Assembly (NCBI GenBank): GCA_024138015.1
Contig: JAMXBB010000004.1
Location: forward strand, 110,447,443 to 110,511,442
Source of the DNA: Lumnitzera littorea
Taxonomy: Eukaryota > Streptophyta > Magnoliopsida > Myrtales > Combretaceae
Reading direction: 5' to 3'
Length of the DNA stretch: 64,000 nt
The stretch's first letter is position 1, and every line of letters begins with the position of its first letter. Shown here in pieces: positions 39,301-49,763 of the stretch. The notes below the pieces were generated by a model. The model ran no database searches. It was not told where the DNA came from and saw only the letters and a list, made by a program, of their open reading frames with translations. The position numbers and the translations under genes are program-made.

Positions 39301-40344
39301 TACTTATTTAGGAAGAGGAGATTATGTATCCCAACGTGTTCGATGAGAGAGCTATTAGTGCGCGATGCACATAGAGGAGGATTGTCTCGACACTTTAGCA
39401 AGCATTGAACTCATAAGGTATCCTCAAGATTCTTTTAGCCAAAGATGATGAGGGATGGCTAAGATGTGTTAGAAAGGTGTGCTACTTGTAGAAAGGTAAA
39501 GAGTTGAGTTGAGTCGAGCAAGGGTAATACTTACCATTACCAATCTCGACCAAACGATGGTTCATGCTAAACATGGACTTTATGTTAGGTCTGTTGAGGA
39601 TATCCTAAGGAAAGGACTCCATCTTAGTAGTCATGGACTGTATTCGCAAGATAACACACTTTATGCCCTGTTCTAAGACTAATGACGCTTCGACTTCTTT
39701 TTCTTTTCTTATAAGAAGTCATCAAACTTTATGGAGTGCCTAGGACCATTGTTTCGGATAGAGACTTAAAGTTCATGAACAACTTCTTGAGGATGTTGTA
39801 GAGAAGATTGGGAACTAAACTATTGTACAACATGTCATGTCATGCACAAACGGATAGATAGATAGAGGTTGTCAATAAGATAGTGGGAACTTTACTCAAG
39901 GTTGTTGTTGGTTGAAACATGGTCGATTGGGATCTATACTTACTTATAATTGAGTTCACCTACAATAAGATTACTTACAATATTATGAACATGTTACCAT
40001 TTGAGGTTGCCCGTGGGTTCAACCTTGAGCTCCCATTGGAACAAACACCCCTTTCAAGCCCAGACAATGATCAACCAACTGTAGAAAGAGTCAAGGCCGC
40101 CAAAGAAACACACTGGAAGGTCGTAGAATATTTGAGCCGAGCTACTACTAAGCTTGAGAGATTAGGCCAAGGACAGAAGTTATCTCCTAAGGCTTACAAA
40201 CCATTTAAATGCTTAAAAAGATCAATCCCAATGCCTATAGGATTGAACTACTTGAAGATTACAGAGTCTCGAACTCCTTTAACATTGCTAACCTCTACTC
40301 ATATATTCCTAAAGACAAGTAACATAGATTTAAGCCAAATTTGA
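36400..40344 (+). pseudogene. gag-pol remnant of G1
   Basis: The reading frame is broken by many stops and shifts. At 37003-37063 a gag zinc knuckle survives as CFKCQGFGYMAT-stop-C, with Tyr for the expected His. Protease: LIVNSGSYTN at about 37309-37338, with Asn replacing the catalytic Asp of D(S/G)GS. Reverse transcriptase: about 37880-38600, with PTLLVPKKDRTWRMCVDSRA, FSKIDLKSKYHHIRM and the YFDD active site at 38377-38388. RNase H: about 38800-39180, with VFEMECDTSELGIA, GRPIAYFSE and NHKSLRYL. Integrase: about 39400-40150, with a CATC zinc pair, LYGVPRTIVSDRDLKF and the C-terminal MVDWDLYLLIIEFTYNK. No chromodomain is readable. It cannot encode active enzymes; a chromovirus origin is likely. 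Confidence 0.9.
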
Positions 40345-40372
40345 TCCCAAATCTTAAATAGCTCGGAAGGGA

Positions 40373-41286
40373 TGATAAGAATCATAGACTTATCACGAGC
40401 TCTAGAGCTTGAAGACTCACTCATATGATTCTCCAAGCTGTCCAAGATGAGTTAAACTTTAAAGAGTAATATATTCTCCAGTCCGACCTACTGAGTTACT
40501 CTACCCTCAATCTCATCCAAGAAACTGCCAAGGTGATCAACATGTTGCCAAGTAAACCCCTCTACAATACATTAGTCTAAGGCCAAGCACCAAAATTTGC
40601 ATACTGTCGACCTACTACATTGTTGAAGCTAGGCTGACTCTGATCCTAAGTCGACCAGTCAAGGCTTACCTGGCTTTTCCTCAATCCGGAACATCCGAGC
40701 TACCGAGCTCGACTTGATCTATTTAGAACCTGCTTTACTTGGCAAGCAGCATTATTGGGACCATATAATGTACAGCCGACACACGCCCTATTTTTTTACA
40801 TCTTAGTTGTCTTTTTGTAACCAAATATTCTTTTTTGTTTGATTACAACTCTATCTTTATAAATTATTTATTTTTCTTTTCTAATAGGAATCTTTTTTGT
40901 AATTTACACTAACCTAAGATTTACCTTAATTTGCTTATATAAATACTTATAAATTGTAATAACTACAATAATCAATACCATTGATATTTAGACATTCCCT
41001 TCTTACGTGAGCTAATTTAATCTTGCTTACTCTAGTTTACTTTTATCTAATCCATTATGAGCGTAAATTAGTGGTGAGTGACATTCAGTCATACTTGTGT
41101 ATCATATCAAGTGTGACATGAGCTCGTGTAAATCATTATTGTGTCATATCTACCGTAAGTGCATGAGAAACCCCTACTTAAACCTTCAACTACTGTTTAC
41201 TTTTTCAGCCATCTCGCAGTTTACACCCATCCCCTTGGTTCATACTATATCGGACATTGTGTGTTCATCCATGGCTACCCGTATCA
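40373..41286 (+). repeat. right LTR of G1
   Basis: This 914-bp LTR aligns with 33920-36083 once the nested solo LTR is removed (about 943 bp). Shared landmarks are AAGCAGCATTATTGGGACC near 40744 versus AAGCAGTATCATTAGGACC near 35544, and the ATCGGACAT segment near the end. Confidence 0.9.
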
Positions 41287-41604
41287 CCCAGTGTTTATAC
41301 ATGTCTTTTATATATTATTTTATGTATAATGTTAATTATATTATCCCTATAATTCATCTCCAAATATTTATTAATTTCTAAAACCTAATTTGTGCCTTAT
41401 TGATAATATAATTAATAATATATTAAATTTCTATTATTTTAGCTACACTTTTAATATTTTATTATATTTTTAAATTCCGAGCTTACAGAAACTCCTCGAT
41501 TAATATTTCCAAGCCCCTTATAAGTTTTTAGCTTAATCGGGTTATTTTTCCCAATGCTCTAAATTGGTTACCGATTCTAGTTGTGCCAATACGAGTCTTA
41601 TACA

Positions 41605-44600
41605 TTGGGTCTCTCATCTTTTATTAAACTATATATGCCTATCTAAAATGGAAAAATATCAAACCTAGTTTAGATTAAAAGTAAACATTACGTGAAAGTT
41701 AGTAACCTTGGGGTTTCTATAGTCTAGTTTGTTGGCATTTGGTCTCCTTATCTAAAGTGCAAGATGCAATGTATATAGGTTGGATGAATGCGATCCTTGT
41801 AGGGATATTATAGATTTTAATCCCTTATTTTTTATTGTAAGCACCAAGGAATAAAAAAAAGTAATATATAATAAAGTGAAAAATGATGAAGTGAATAAAT
41901 TTATCAATTTATTAAAATTAACTTTCAATTGTTTATAAGATAAGAAGTATATTTTTATGTAGTTTTTTCCCATAAGTTGTGTAATTAATATTGGAAAGTG
42001 TGTTTATATATAGATTTTTTTTTCCCAACTATATTATGTATTACAATTTGGAGAAAAAAGATTACAAATCATATCTATTCTGTTAAAAAATCAATATTAA
42101 TACTATTGAATTATGATGTTGTTCGCTACATATGATATAGTGATTTGTATGTTTTTCAAATGCCATATTAAAAAATGGGGGGCATATCATTGGATACCAA
42201 ATCAAGCCAACCTTGATCATTGCAATATCTTAAGCCTAAGATTATAATAATAATATATTCTAAAAGCCTATAAATCTTGTTGCCCATTTTGGCCCCAGGA
42301 TATCTTATCTGCTTGGCATCTTTTTGTCACAAAAACCTCCTGATCTGTTTTATCTCACAAACTAGTCAAATGATATATGGCTTTTTGCTTTGAACAATCA
42401 TAAGAAAATTGTTTGATGCAAAGAATTATCAAAACGAGAGAACCCCATGTCACAAGTGGTATTAACTTCGCTTGACCAAATGATTTCGTCGGTTATCATG
42501 AGGACAAAAGCATCTCTTGAGGTTCCTTGATTTTCGTTTCTCTCTCTCTCTCTCTCGGTAGTTTCCTGAAATTATTGTAAGCTCCTAAAAGCTAACTTTG
42601 ATGAGACGTTATGATTTTAGTTGCTCCCATTTGGACAGGTCACGGGAATCGCTTTTTTGTTTTCGAAAATCTTTCCATAATCTTTGTCCCAATGGATCGT
42701 ATTAGTGTAAGGTATCCATGTCATGTCATGTATAAACAGTAATGATTTTCTTACCGAACGGGAAGTTACAAAGTTAAAAGTCTGATTAGACATGGCAATG
42801 ACATGCCATTGTTTCTTTTATCATTGAAAAACACAAAAAAAATAAAAATAATAATAATTTTATATATAGTTTTCCAATTTCAAACCAATTTCCTCAAAGC
42901 ATGGGCGAAGCTCTTACCACTCAAGTGGATTTGATCGAAATTTAGCCTAAGCTCTCCAAAAGCTCTAAACACCTTACCAAAATCTAAGCAATCCTTCAAC
43001 CTCAAAGATGATCTTGTTTTGTCTCGAATCGAGCTCCACAAAGCTCATCTGACACCCAAGAGCCTTGCTTGTGCTCTCGTCTTCAACCTTCTATTTGGAG
43101 TTTAGGTCCCTAAGCTTAGAATCAACCAAGTCCAATCCGTAAGTTTAAAAGAAGATTAGATAAGACTAACTCAACTAAATAAGAAAAGTTCATAGCAAGT
43201 AAGGGCTAGTTCTCAAGATCCTCTTTAAAAAATCTGGAATCAAAGAAAAGATCTCAAAATTCTTAACTCGTTTTATAAATAGCTCATTTGACTTGCTTAT
43301 AACTAGTAAATTGAGGTTAAAGATAAAGGATTCCAAGTTTCTTGCTCTTATACTCTTTAGACTTATATACTTTACGTTGTTTTTTATTGATTTAAATATT
43401 AAAGTAGTCATATCGGAATCATCTCTGATAACTCTTTAAAAGCTCATGTGTACTCGTTTTACAAATATCCTATAATCTCAACCACTTTATCAAAAATCGA
43501 TAACGATGAATATGATGTATCCTCACAATCATATTATTGCTTCATATGATAGATATAATTATTTTACATTAATGTAATCTATGTAAATTAGGTTTAACTT
43601 AAGGTTTCCATCTTTTGTGTCTATTGGAGATTAATCACCAATTTCTTAAAGAGCAAACTAGTGTTTTTTTTTTTTTCCCCATAGGATGGTTTTTATGGAT
43701 TGAGGTTAATTTACCTTGTATTAGATAACATCGAACGGACTTTGTAATTTAACCTAAACCCTGATCAGGATCATATATAGCCCAGTATTACCAGAAACGA
43801 TAGTCGTCATGTTGTGCAGGACTGAGTTTGCGGCTCCGCACCTTAGCCACTTCTCAAATCTCAAGTCAAAAGGCGGGAAAAAAAGAGACGTAGCATACAG
43901 AAGTTAACGAATAATCTCAGAGGGAATGCGGTTTTCGTATATCGATAAATCCGATTCAAAATATATACGATTTCAATGCTTAATCTTGCAAATATGTTAT
44001 GGACTTCCAACTCATTACTTAATATAACACTTTTAATTAAAGTTCATTAGAATGATTTTATTATTATCATCATTGTCATTATTATTATTATTTTGGTCAG
44101 CTACATTACAACTTGAGGATGGAGAATTTGAATTGGTACATCTTATTGAAAGATAAGTGCTCATCTTATTAAGGTAAGTTACAACGATCTTAGCGATGAA
44201 TGAGTTAATGAAATAAAGATAAAATAATAGTATAAGTATAACCACTCCGGAGCTTACCCTAATAGCATGATATGTTTTGCATGAGAAGAAAATGATTTAA
44301 GATCTTAAAATCGTAGATATAGATTGGTAACTTTCTTTCTTGGTTTTTTTTTTTTGCCATATTACACATTACAAATGGGGAAGAGAAATTTAAACTTAAT
44401 TCTTCTAATTTAAGGGATTAGTGTTTATAATATTAAGTTATAATGGTTTTGACATAATTTGATAACTTTATTACTTAATAATTCCCTCTTTAGTGCAATA
44501 AGACTTCTAACCTAAACTCACTGAGTGCACGACTTAAATCATCTAAGTTGAAATTCCTACCTCGAGTGAACATCTTGAGTATGAATTTGAATTCTAAATT

Positions 44601-46612
44601 TCCTAACATTTTAAATTTATTACCTAACATATATTTTATGCTTCAAAAATGTGTATTAATGCTTTTCAATACCTTTTACTTTTCGACCTAAGTCCTAAAT
44701 TTTTAATGGTTTGGCCAGTGAAATGAATAATGCTAGTATTAATGCAAGGCTTTAGATGGCTTTAAAAATGATTATTAATACAATTTATTATTTATTTTGA
44801 ATTCGGCTTGAAAGGCACAAGAAAAAGTTAATAACTCATTGGAACATCTCGTGAATTACATTATTCTAGGATGAAATTTTCGTACGTCAGCCCGTGTCCC
44901 TGAAAGAGAGAAGCCTTGGAGCTTATTGCTTCATCATGCCCCTAATGAATGCATTTGAGCAGAAACAGACAGTTGAAAATAAAATATATAATTGGTTTGT
45001 ATTTAATTTGATATATTTAATATCTTATTTTACTCTTCATCTATATATATGCTTATATATACTATATTTATTTAAGAAAGATAAACAATTTATGCAGTCC
45101 ATCGGTATATTTTTTTCAAGAACGAAAAAATAGATATATAAAATATCAAGAACGAAAAATACATATTTACAAAAATTAATAAATGGTGAAAACATAACTA
45201 TATAAAATAAAATTGGTTAAATAATAATAATAATAATAATAGTAGGATCCTACGTGCTTGGCCTGCGGAAGAAGAAATCGATAACAAACAATGAATTGGG
45301 TTTTGACATATGTCTTAGTATATTTGAACATGCAAGACAAACCTATAAATTAAATGGCATCATTATACCTAATTCGTACTTTTGTGTGTCTTCATTCTAA
45401 TATTTGTCTTTGATTATGGTAAAGGTAATGCATTCTTGTCAACTATCATTCGAACTTATTTACTAAGTCTAACAGAAGGAATGTAACTTCAAGATTCTGA
45501 CCTCTTATCTAATTTTTCTTTCCTTAATACAATTAATCAAATCAGAAAACATTCTAATAAAAGTAACCTTTTAGCCCATGAAAAATAAACCGTCAAAAGC
45601 AAAACAAACTTAGTAAGTACCCCAATTAAATTACCCCACAAATGGTCCCATACCCTTGATATAACCCACCGGTTGATTACATAGCTTTTTAAAATTTGCT
45701 TTTCCTCCATTTACTCTCCATTATTACTTAAACATGCTATTTTACCTTGATTTCCCCTCCGATTCCTTCCTCTGTTTTTTTTTTCCTCAAGTTAAAACAC
45801 GCTGTCTTCAATTCACTGGAACCAAATTGTTCATTTTATCTTTATTACTTGCAGACTAACCATCCTCTTATTTAATTCATAAAAGATTATATCTTAAGTA
45901 ATATCCATTCAACAAAACGTGGAATAAATAAGAAATTTTTATTTCTTCTCTTTATAAGAGAAATCACTATTTCTTATGAATAACTTTAAATCCAAGAGTA
46001 TTTATGGTTATAAAACAAAATAACCCTAAAGAAATTGCTATTCATTTATGGTTTTATTCTAATCTAGTGAATAAAATGCAATGCTTATGTTAGAGCAAAT
46101 CTTTTGCAAGGATTTGGCACATTAAACCACACTAGAGGAACATACATTTGTGCTAGGTGTGTTAAAAAGTAGTGTTAAAAATTATGGAATGAGTACTCTC
46201 CACCATGGTTGAAAGTTAGTTTAAAAATATTTTGTCAAGTCATTATAATTTAGTGGTATAAATATAAATTTTTTAACAAGATAAGTTAAGTTTGATTTTT
46301 CAAAACTCTAAAATTATAATATAATGTAATTAGAAAAAATATATATATATATTTTTTATTTATTATATTAGATGAATTCGTACCTGTAATACATGTATCA
46401 AAATAAAGAATATTTAAGATAGAAATTCTTATGAAAGGTCACCACCTTTACAAATTACAAGACGGAAGTATGGAAAACTTTTAGATTTTTCAGACGTGGT
46501 TTTTCTTTTATTTTGTTGGTTTTTCTTTATCCATTTATTTCCATATCCACATAACAAAATTAACCTTTCCTCCAGGGAAAAATGGTCCTGGGAACCAACC
46601 TCTCATCAACAA
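41605..46612. other. intergenic, no gene recognised
   Basis: AT-rich sequence. The first ~65 bases resemble 10152-10212 on the other side of the nested block. Simple repeats include (TC)n at about 42540-42556 and (AAT)n at about 45222-45240. Short open frames on both strands show no family resemblance. Confidence 0.4.
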
Positions 46613-46620
46613 CCACGTGG
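46613..46620 (+). promoter_or_regulatory. G-box (CCACGTGG) upstream of KLCR
   Basis: A perfect palindromic G-box, the site for plant bZIP and bHLH factors, lies about 760 bp before the KLCR start codon and about 400 bp before the end of its 5' UTR exon. The position fits a promoter element, but its use is an inference. Confidence 0.45.
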
Positions 46621-46777
46621 CAGGACCCCACTGCGATGTCAAGAAAACCTTAATCAAATCGGCAGTTGTAGGAGGCATCTGCTTGTTGTTTCATATTATC
46701 AAGAGGAAGAAGTCGTCATCTCCTTTCTCTGACATTCTACCTCTGTAAATAAGAAAACTGTTCTATCCTTATTGAAN

Positions 46778-46823
46778 AGAAGAGAAAAGGTATATATATA
46801 TATATATATACCTTTTCTCTTCT
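46778..46823. repeat. 46-bp perfect palindrome next to an N
   Basis: The arms AGAAGAGAAAAGG and CCTTTTCTCTTCT flank a (TA)10 centre, and an undetermined base lies at 46777. It falls in the KLCR promoter or 5' leader region. It could form a hairpin or cruciform, or it could mark a weak point in the assembly. Confidence 0.8.
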
Positions 46824-47018
46824 TTGTGTTTGTACATAAATTATTTATATCCAACTATTTACATGTACATAACACCCAGAAAAGATAAGTCCTTTCGGGC
46901 TCTGTTCATATCTGGCAATAAAAGGTACGCCCTTTGCAACTGAACTAATGGAAACTTTGTTTCATCTATATCGTTTTGATTCTTCTAAGGAAGTTTTGGA
47001 TGCAAATTCGTATGCTAG

Positions 47019-47308
47019 GTATGTTTTGATTTCTTTAAATTTAAAGTTAGTTGCTTAAATTTAGTGAAAATGTGATCTTTCAGTGAAGATCTGTTGTAAA
47101 TTATGTAACCTTTGTTTGACAACAGCGGTTTATGTTGTTAATTTCAATGGTAAGGAATTAAAGATTTGAAGCATTTTATAGAAAGTCATAGGCTTTGTAT
47201 TATTTGATTAGTGTTTGATTTCCAATTCCTTTTATGTTCTTGTGCTTTTGGTATGAATTTATCATGTTTGGTTATGCTTAGTTATTGATGGATATTTTGG
47301 AATTGCAG
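47019..47308 (+). other. likely intron in the KLCR 5' UTR
   Basis: A GTATGT donor after ...GCTAG and a TTGCAG acceptor bracket 290 T-rich bases upstream of the start codon. The leader then runs 47309-47370 into the first ATG. The upstream exon start cannot be placed. Confidence 0.6.
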
Positions 47309-47370
47309 ATAATTTACTCATTAAATTAGCTGTAATTTGAGATTTTCTTGAATTGGGATTACTTAAAAAG

Positions 47371-49763
47371 ATGCCTGGAATTGTTATGGATGGAACTCAT
47401 GAAGAAGAGAGAGCAAATGAAGTAAATGAGAATTCTACTCCCAATAAGGAAAGTTTAGTAGCGCCCCCTAAGTCCCCCGGGAGTGTTTCCGGTTTGCAAG
47501 GTAATCAAAAAGAGCAACCCCAGTTCCCAGTTGATGGAGTGGTTGATACCTCGATAGAGAAGTTATATGAAAATGTCTGTGATATGCAGAGCTCAGACCA
47601 ATCTCCTTCGAGGGTAAGCTTTGATTCTGATGGTGAGTCAAGGATTGACTCCGAGTTACGCCATCTTGTGGGGGGAGAAATGAGGGAGGTGGAGATAATG
47701 GAAGAGGAAGAGGTGGAGAAATTAGATGATGATAGTCGAAGTGAGACCACATCAAGGAAAGGGAGTTCGCCTACTAGTAAGAAGTCAGGGAAGTTGGGGA
47801 AGAGTCAATCTCTTAGTGCCTCTACTGGAAATTCAAAGAAAGCTTCTCAATCCCAGACCGATACAGAAGTAACGTCGAAAGCAACTCCTAAAAGTTCTGA
47901 AAAATCTGCCATCAAGAAATCGAATGACAAGACTACAAGAAAGCCGAGCACAGGTTTGACGATGTCAAAGAACCGCAGGACATCTTTAGGAGGTTCAAAG
48001 AATGGAACAGATTCAGCGGATGCAAGATTGGATAGTCCTGATCTTGGTCCATTTTTATTGAAGCAAGCGAGAGATTTGATATCTTCAGGGGATAATCCAC
48101 AGAAAGCTCTTGATCTAGCTCTTCGAGCGTCTAAGTCTTTTGAAATATGTGCAAATGGGAAAGCCAGCTTAGAATTGGTTATGTGTTTGCATGTGATTGC
48201 TGCAATATACTGTAACTTAGGACGGTATAATGAGGCAATTCCTGTACTCGAGCGTTCGATTGAGATACCAGTAATTGAGGAAGGACAAGAGCATGCTCTT
48301 GCAAAATTTGCTGGCCACATGCAGTTGGGCGATACTTATGCGATGCTGGGCCGACTTGAGAGTTCAATAGAGTGTTATAGGAAGGGATTGGAGACACAGA
48401 AACAAAGTATCGGGGAGACAGATGTGAGAGTTGGTGAGACTTGTAGATATTTGGCTGAGGCTCATGTTCAAGCTTTGCAATTTGATGAGGCTAAGAGGAT
48501 CTGTCAGATGGCTCTCAACATCCATCAAGAGAATGGTAAACCAGCTTCTCTTGAGGAGGCAGCAGATAGAAGGCTCATGGGTCTTATATGTGAAACCATG
48601 GGAGATCACGAAGCTGCTCTTGAGCATCTTGTCTTGGCCAGCATGGCCATGGTAGCAAATGGTCAGGAAGTGGAGGTGGCTACCATTGACTGCAGTGTAG
48701 GAGACACGTACTTGTCATTGTCGAGATATGATGAGGCTGTTTTTGCCTATCAGAAAGCACTCACGGTTTTTAAGACAAGCAGAGGGGAGAATCACCCATC
48801 TGTTGCTTCAGTTTTTGTTCGTCTTGCAGAGTTGTATAACAGGACAGGGAAATTCAGAGAAGCGAAGTCGTATTGTGAAAACGCTCTTCGGATTTATGAG
48901 AAACCTATACCAGGGATCCCCCTGGAGGTATTTGCAAGTGGTCTCACTGATGTTTCAGCCATCTATGAGTCAATGAATGAGATAGGGGAAGCGATGAAGT
49001 TGCTGCAGAAGGCACTGAAGATATACAACGATTCTCCTGGGCAGCAGAGCACGATAGCTGGAATTGAAGCTCAAATAGGTGTTATGCACTATATGTTAGG
49101 AAACTATTCAGATTCCTATGCATCGTTCAAAGATGCCATTTCAAAGCTTCGTGCATGTGGGGAGAAGAAATCTGCCTTCTTTGGTATTGCTCTTAATCAA
49201 ATGGGGCTGGCTTGCGTGCAACGTTATAACATACATGAGGCTGTAGAGCTATTTGAGGAAGCCAAGAGCATTTTGGAGCAAGAATATGGACCATACCACC
49301 CTGATACCCTCGGAGTATATAGCAATCTAGCTGGCACTTATGATGCTATTGGCAGGTATTCTTTCAAAACCATCTCTCATGTTTCTGCATTGGATATAGC
49401 TTGCTCGTTATTGTTATGTTCTAGCATTAAGGTTGTGTTTTTGCAGTTTCAACCGTATATATGGGTGTTTCTATTTTGTAGACAATTTTTTGGACTCTTC
49501 TCACCATTTGTGATAATCAAAGCTTACTGTTCTGTTCTTTCTTGATATTAAGGTTGGATGATGCAATAAAGATACTGGAGTTTGTTGTTGGGATGAGAGA
49601 AGAAAAGCTTGGAACTGCGAATCCTGACGTGGATGACGAAAAAAGGAGGCTGGCCGAGTTATTGAAAGAGGCAGGCAGAGTTCATAGCCGAAGAGGCAGA
49701 TCCTTGGAGAACCTTCTTGATGCCAACTCTCAAGGCACAACTGCTAATTTTATCAAGGTATGA
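47371..49763 (+). CDS. kinesin light chain-related TPR protein (KLCR/CMU type), 2 exons
   Basis: The exons are 47371-49355 and 49553-49763, split within the Arg codon of DAIGR|LDDAI, giving 731 residues. The start is the first in-frame ATG (MPGIVMDGTHEEE); an upstream in-frame TTG is not used. Residues 1-110 hold a conserved block (SIEKLYENVC, QSPSRVSFDSDGESRID). About 120-225 is low-complexity, rich in Ser, Lys and Thr. From about 231 (LLKQARDLISSG) to about 700 lies a TPR array with repeats such as CNLGRYNEAIPVLERSIEI and LSRYDEAVFAYQKAL. Arabidopsis relatives (KLCR1-3, also called CMU) bind cortical microtubules and help hold cellulose synthase tracks and IQD scaffolds in place. The sequence looks closest to the KLCR2 type, from memory. 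Reading into the intron would replace the last ~70 residues with an unrelated hydrophobic tail. Confidence 0.95.
49356..49552 (+). other. KLCR intron
   Basis: This 197-bp GT-AG intron (GTATTC...TTAAG) is open in frame from the exon 1 side until 49545, so ORF prediction overruns it. Splicing restores the conserved sequence LDDAIKILEFVVGMREEKLG. Confidence 0.9.

Larger units (their letters stand above)
33920..41286 (+). mobile_element. decayed Ty3/gypsy retrotransposon G1
   Basis: The left LTR is 33920-36083 (TGATAGGGATC...AGTATCA, enlarged by a nested solo LTR) and the right LTR is 40373-41286. A Met-type binding site TCTTGGTATTATAGC follows the left LTR at 36084-36098. A purine tract GGAAGGGA precedes the right LTR. 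The flanks CTCGG (33915-33919) and CCCAG (41287-41291) look like a target-site duplication with two transitions; the uninterrupted site is in LTR A near 19890. Pol domains are in the order PR-RT-RH-INT, which defines Ty3/gypsy. TATATAAATAC boxes lie near 35736 and 40936. Confidence 0.92.
10250..41604 (-). mobile_element. outermost decayed Ty3/gypsy-type LTR element, minus strand
   Basis: Two ~3.4-kb LTRs in the same orientation enclose a 4.8-kb internal region (20201-25024). LTR B (25025-41604 with insertions) is the 5' LTR. On the minus strand it ends in a GGGGCGTGACA-type end, followed at 25006-25017 by a degraded binding site (plus-strand ATCTAATACCAC versus the expected GCTCTGATACCA). LTR A (10250-20200 with insertions) is the 3' LTR. 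It is preceded in the sense direction by a polypurine tract, plus-strand TTTCCACCCTCCTTTG at 20201-20216. Long LTRs of this TGTCACGCCCC class are typical of Tekay/Del-like chromoviruses, but no pol domain survives to confirm the clade. I could not find a matching target-site duplication. Confidence 0.72.
25025..41604 (-). repeat. 5' LTR (B) of the outer element, interrupted three times
   Basis: The LTR pieces are 25025-27229, 30115-30311, 33190-33919 and 41287-41604, about 3.4 kb in all. It begins on the + strand TGTCACGCCCC, the mirror of the sense end GGGGCGTGACA. The interruptions are solo LTR D, solo LTR D' and gypsy element G1. Each junction can be checked against LTR A, which lacks these three insertions. 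Confidence 0.8.

Noticed and set aside
42540..42556. (TC)n run as a regulatory Y-patch
   Set aside because: It is over 4 kb from the nearest gene start; treated as a simple repeat.
46496..46732. 78-codon + frame upstream of KLCR
   Set aside because: No similarity and no splice connection to KLCR; it lies in promoter-like sequence containing a G-box.
47468..48627. Several open frames on the minus strand and alternate + frames over the KLCR exon
   Set aside because: They are shadows of a long, strongly biased coding exon; the + strand product has clear TPR similarity and the others have none.
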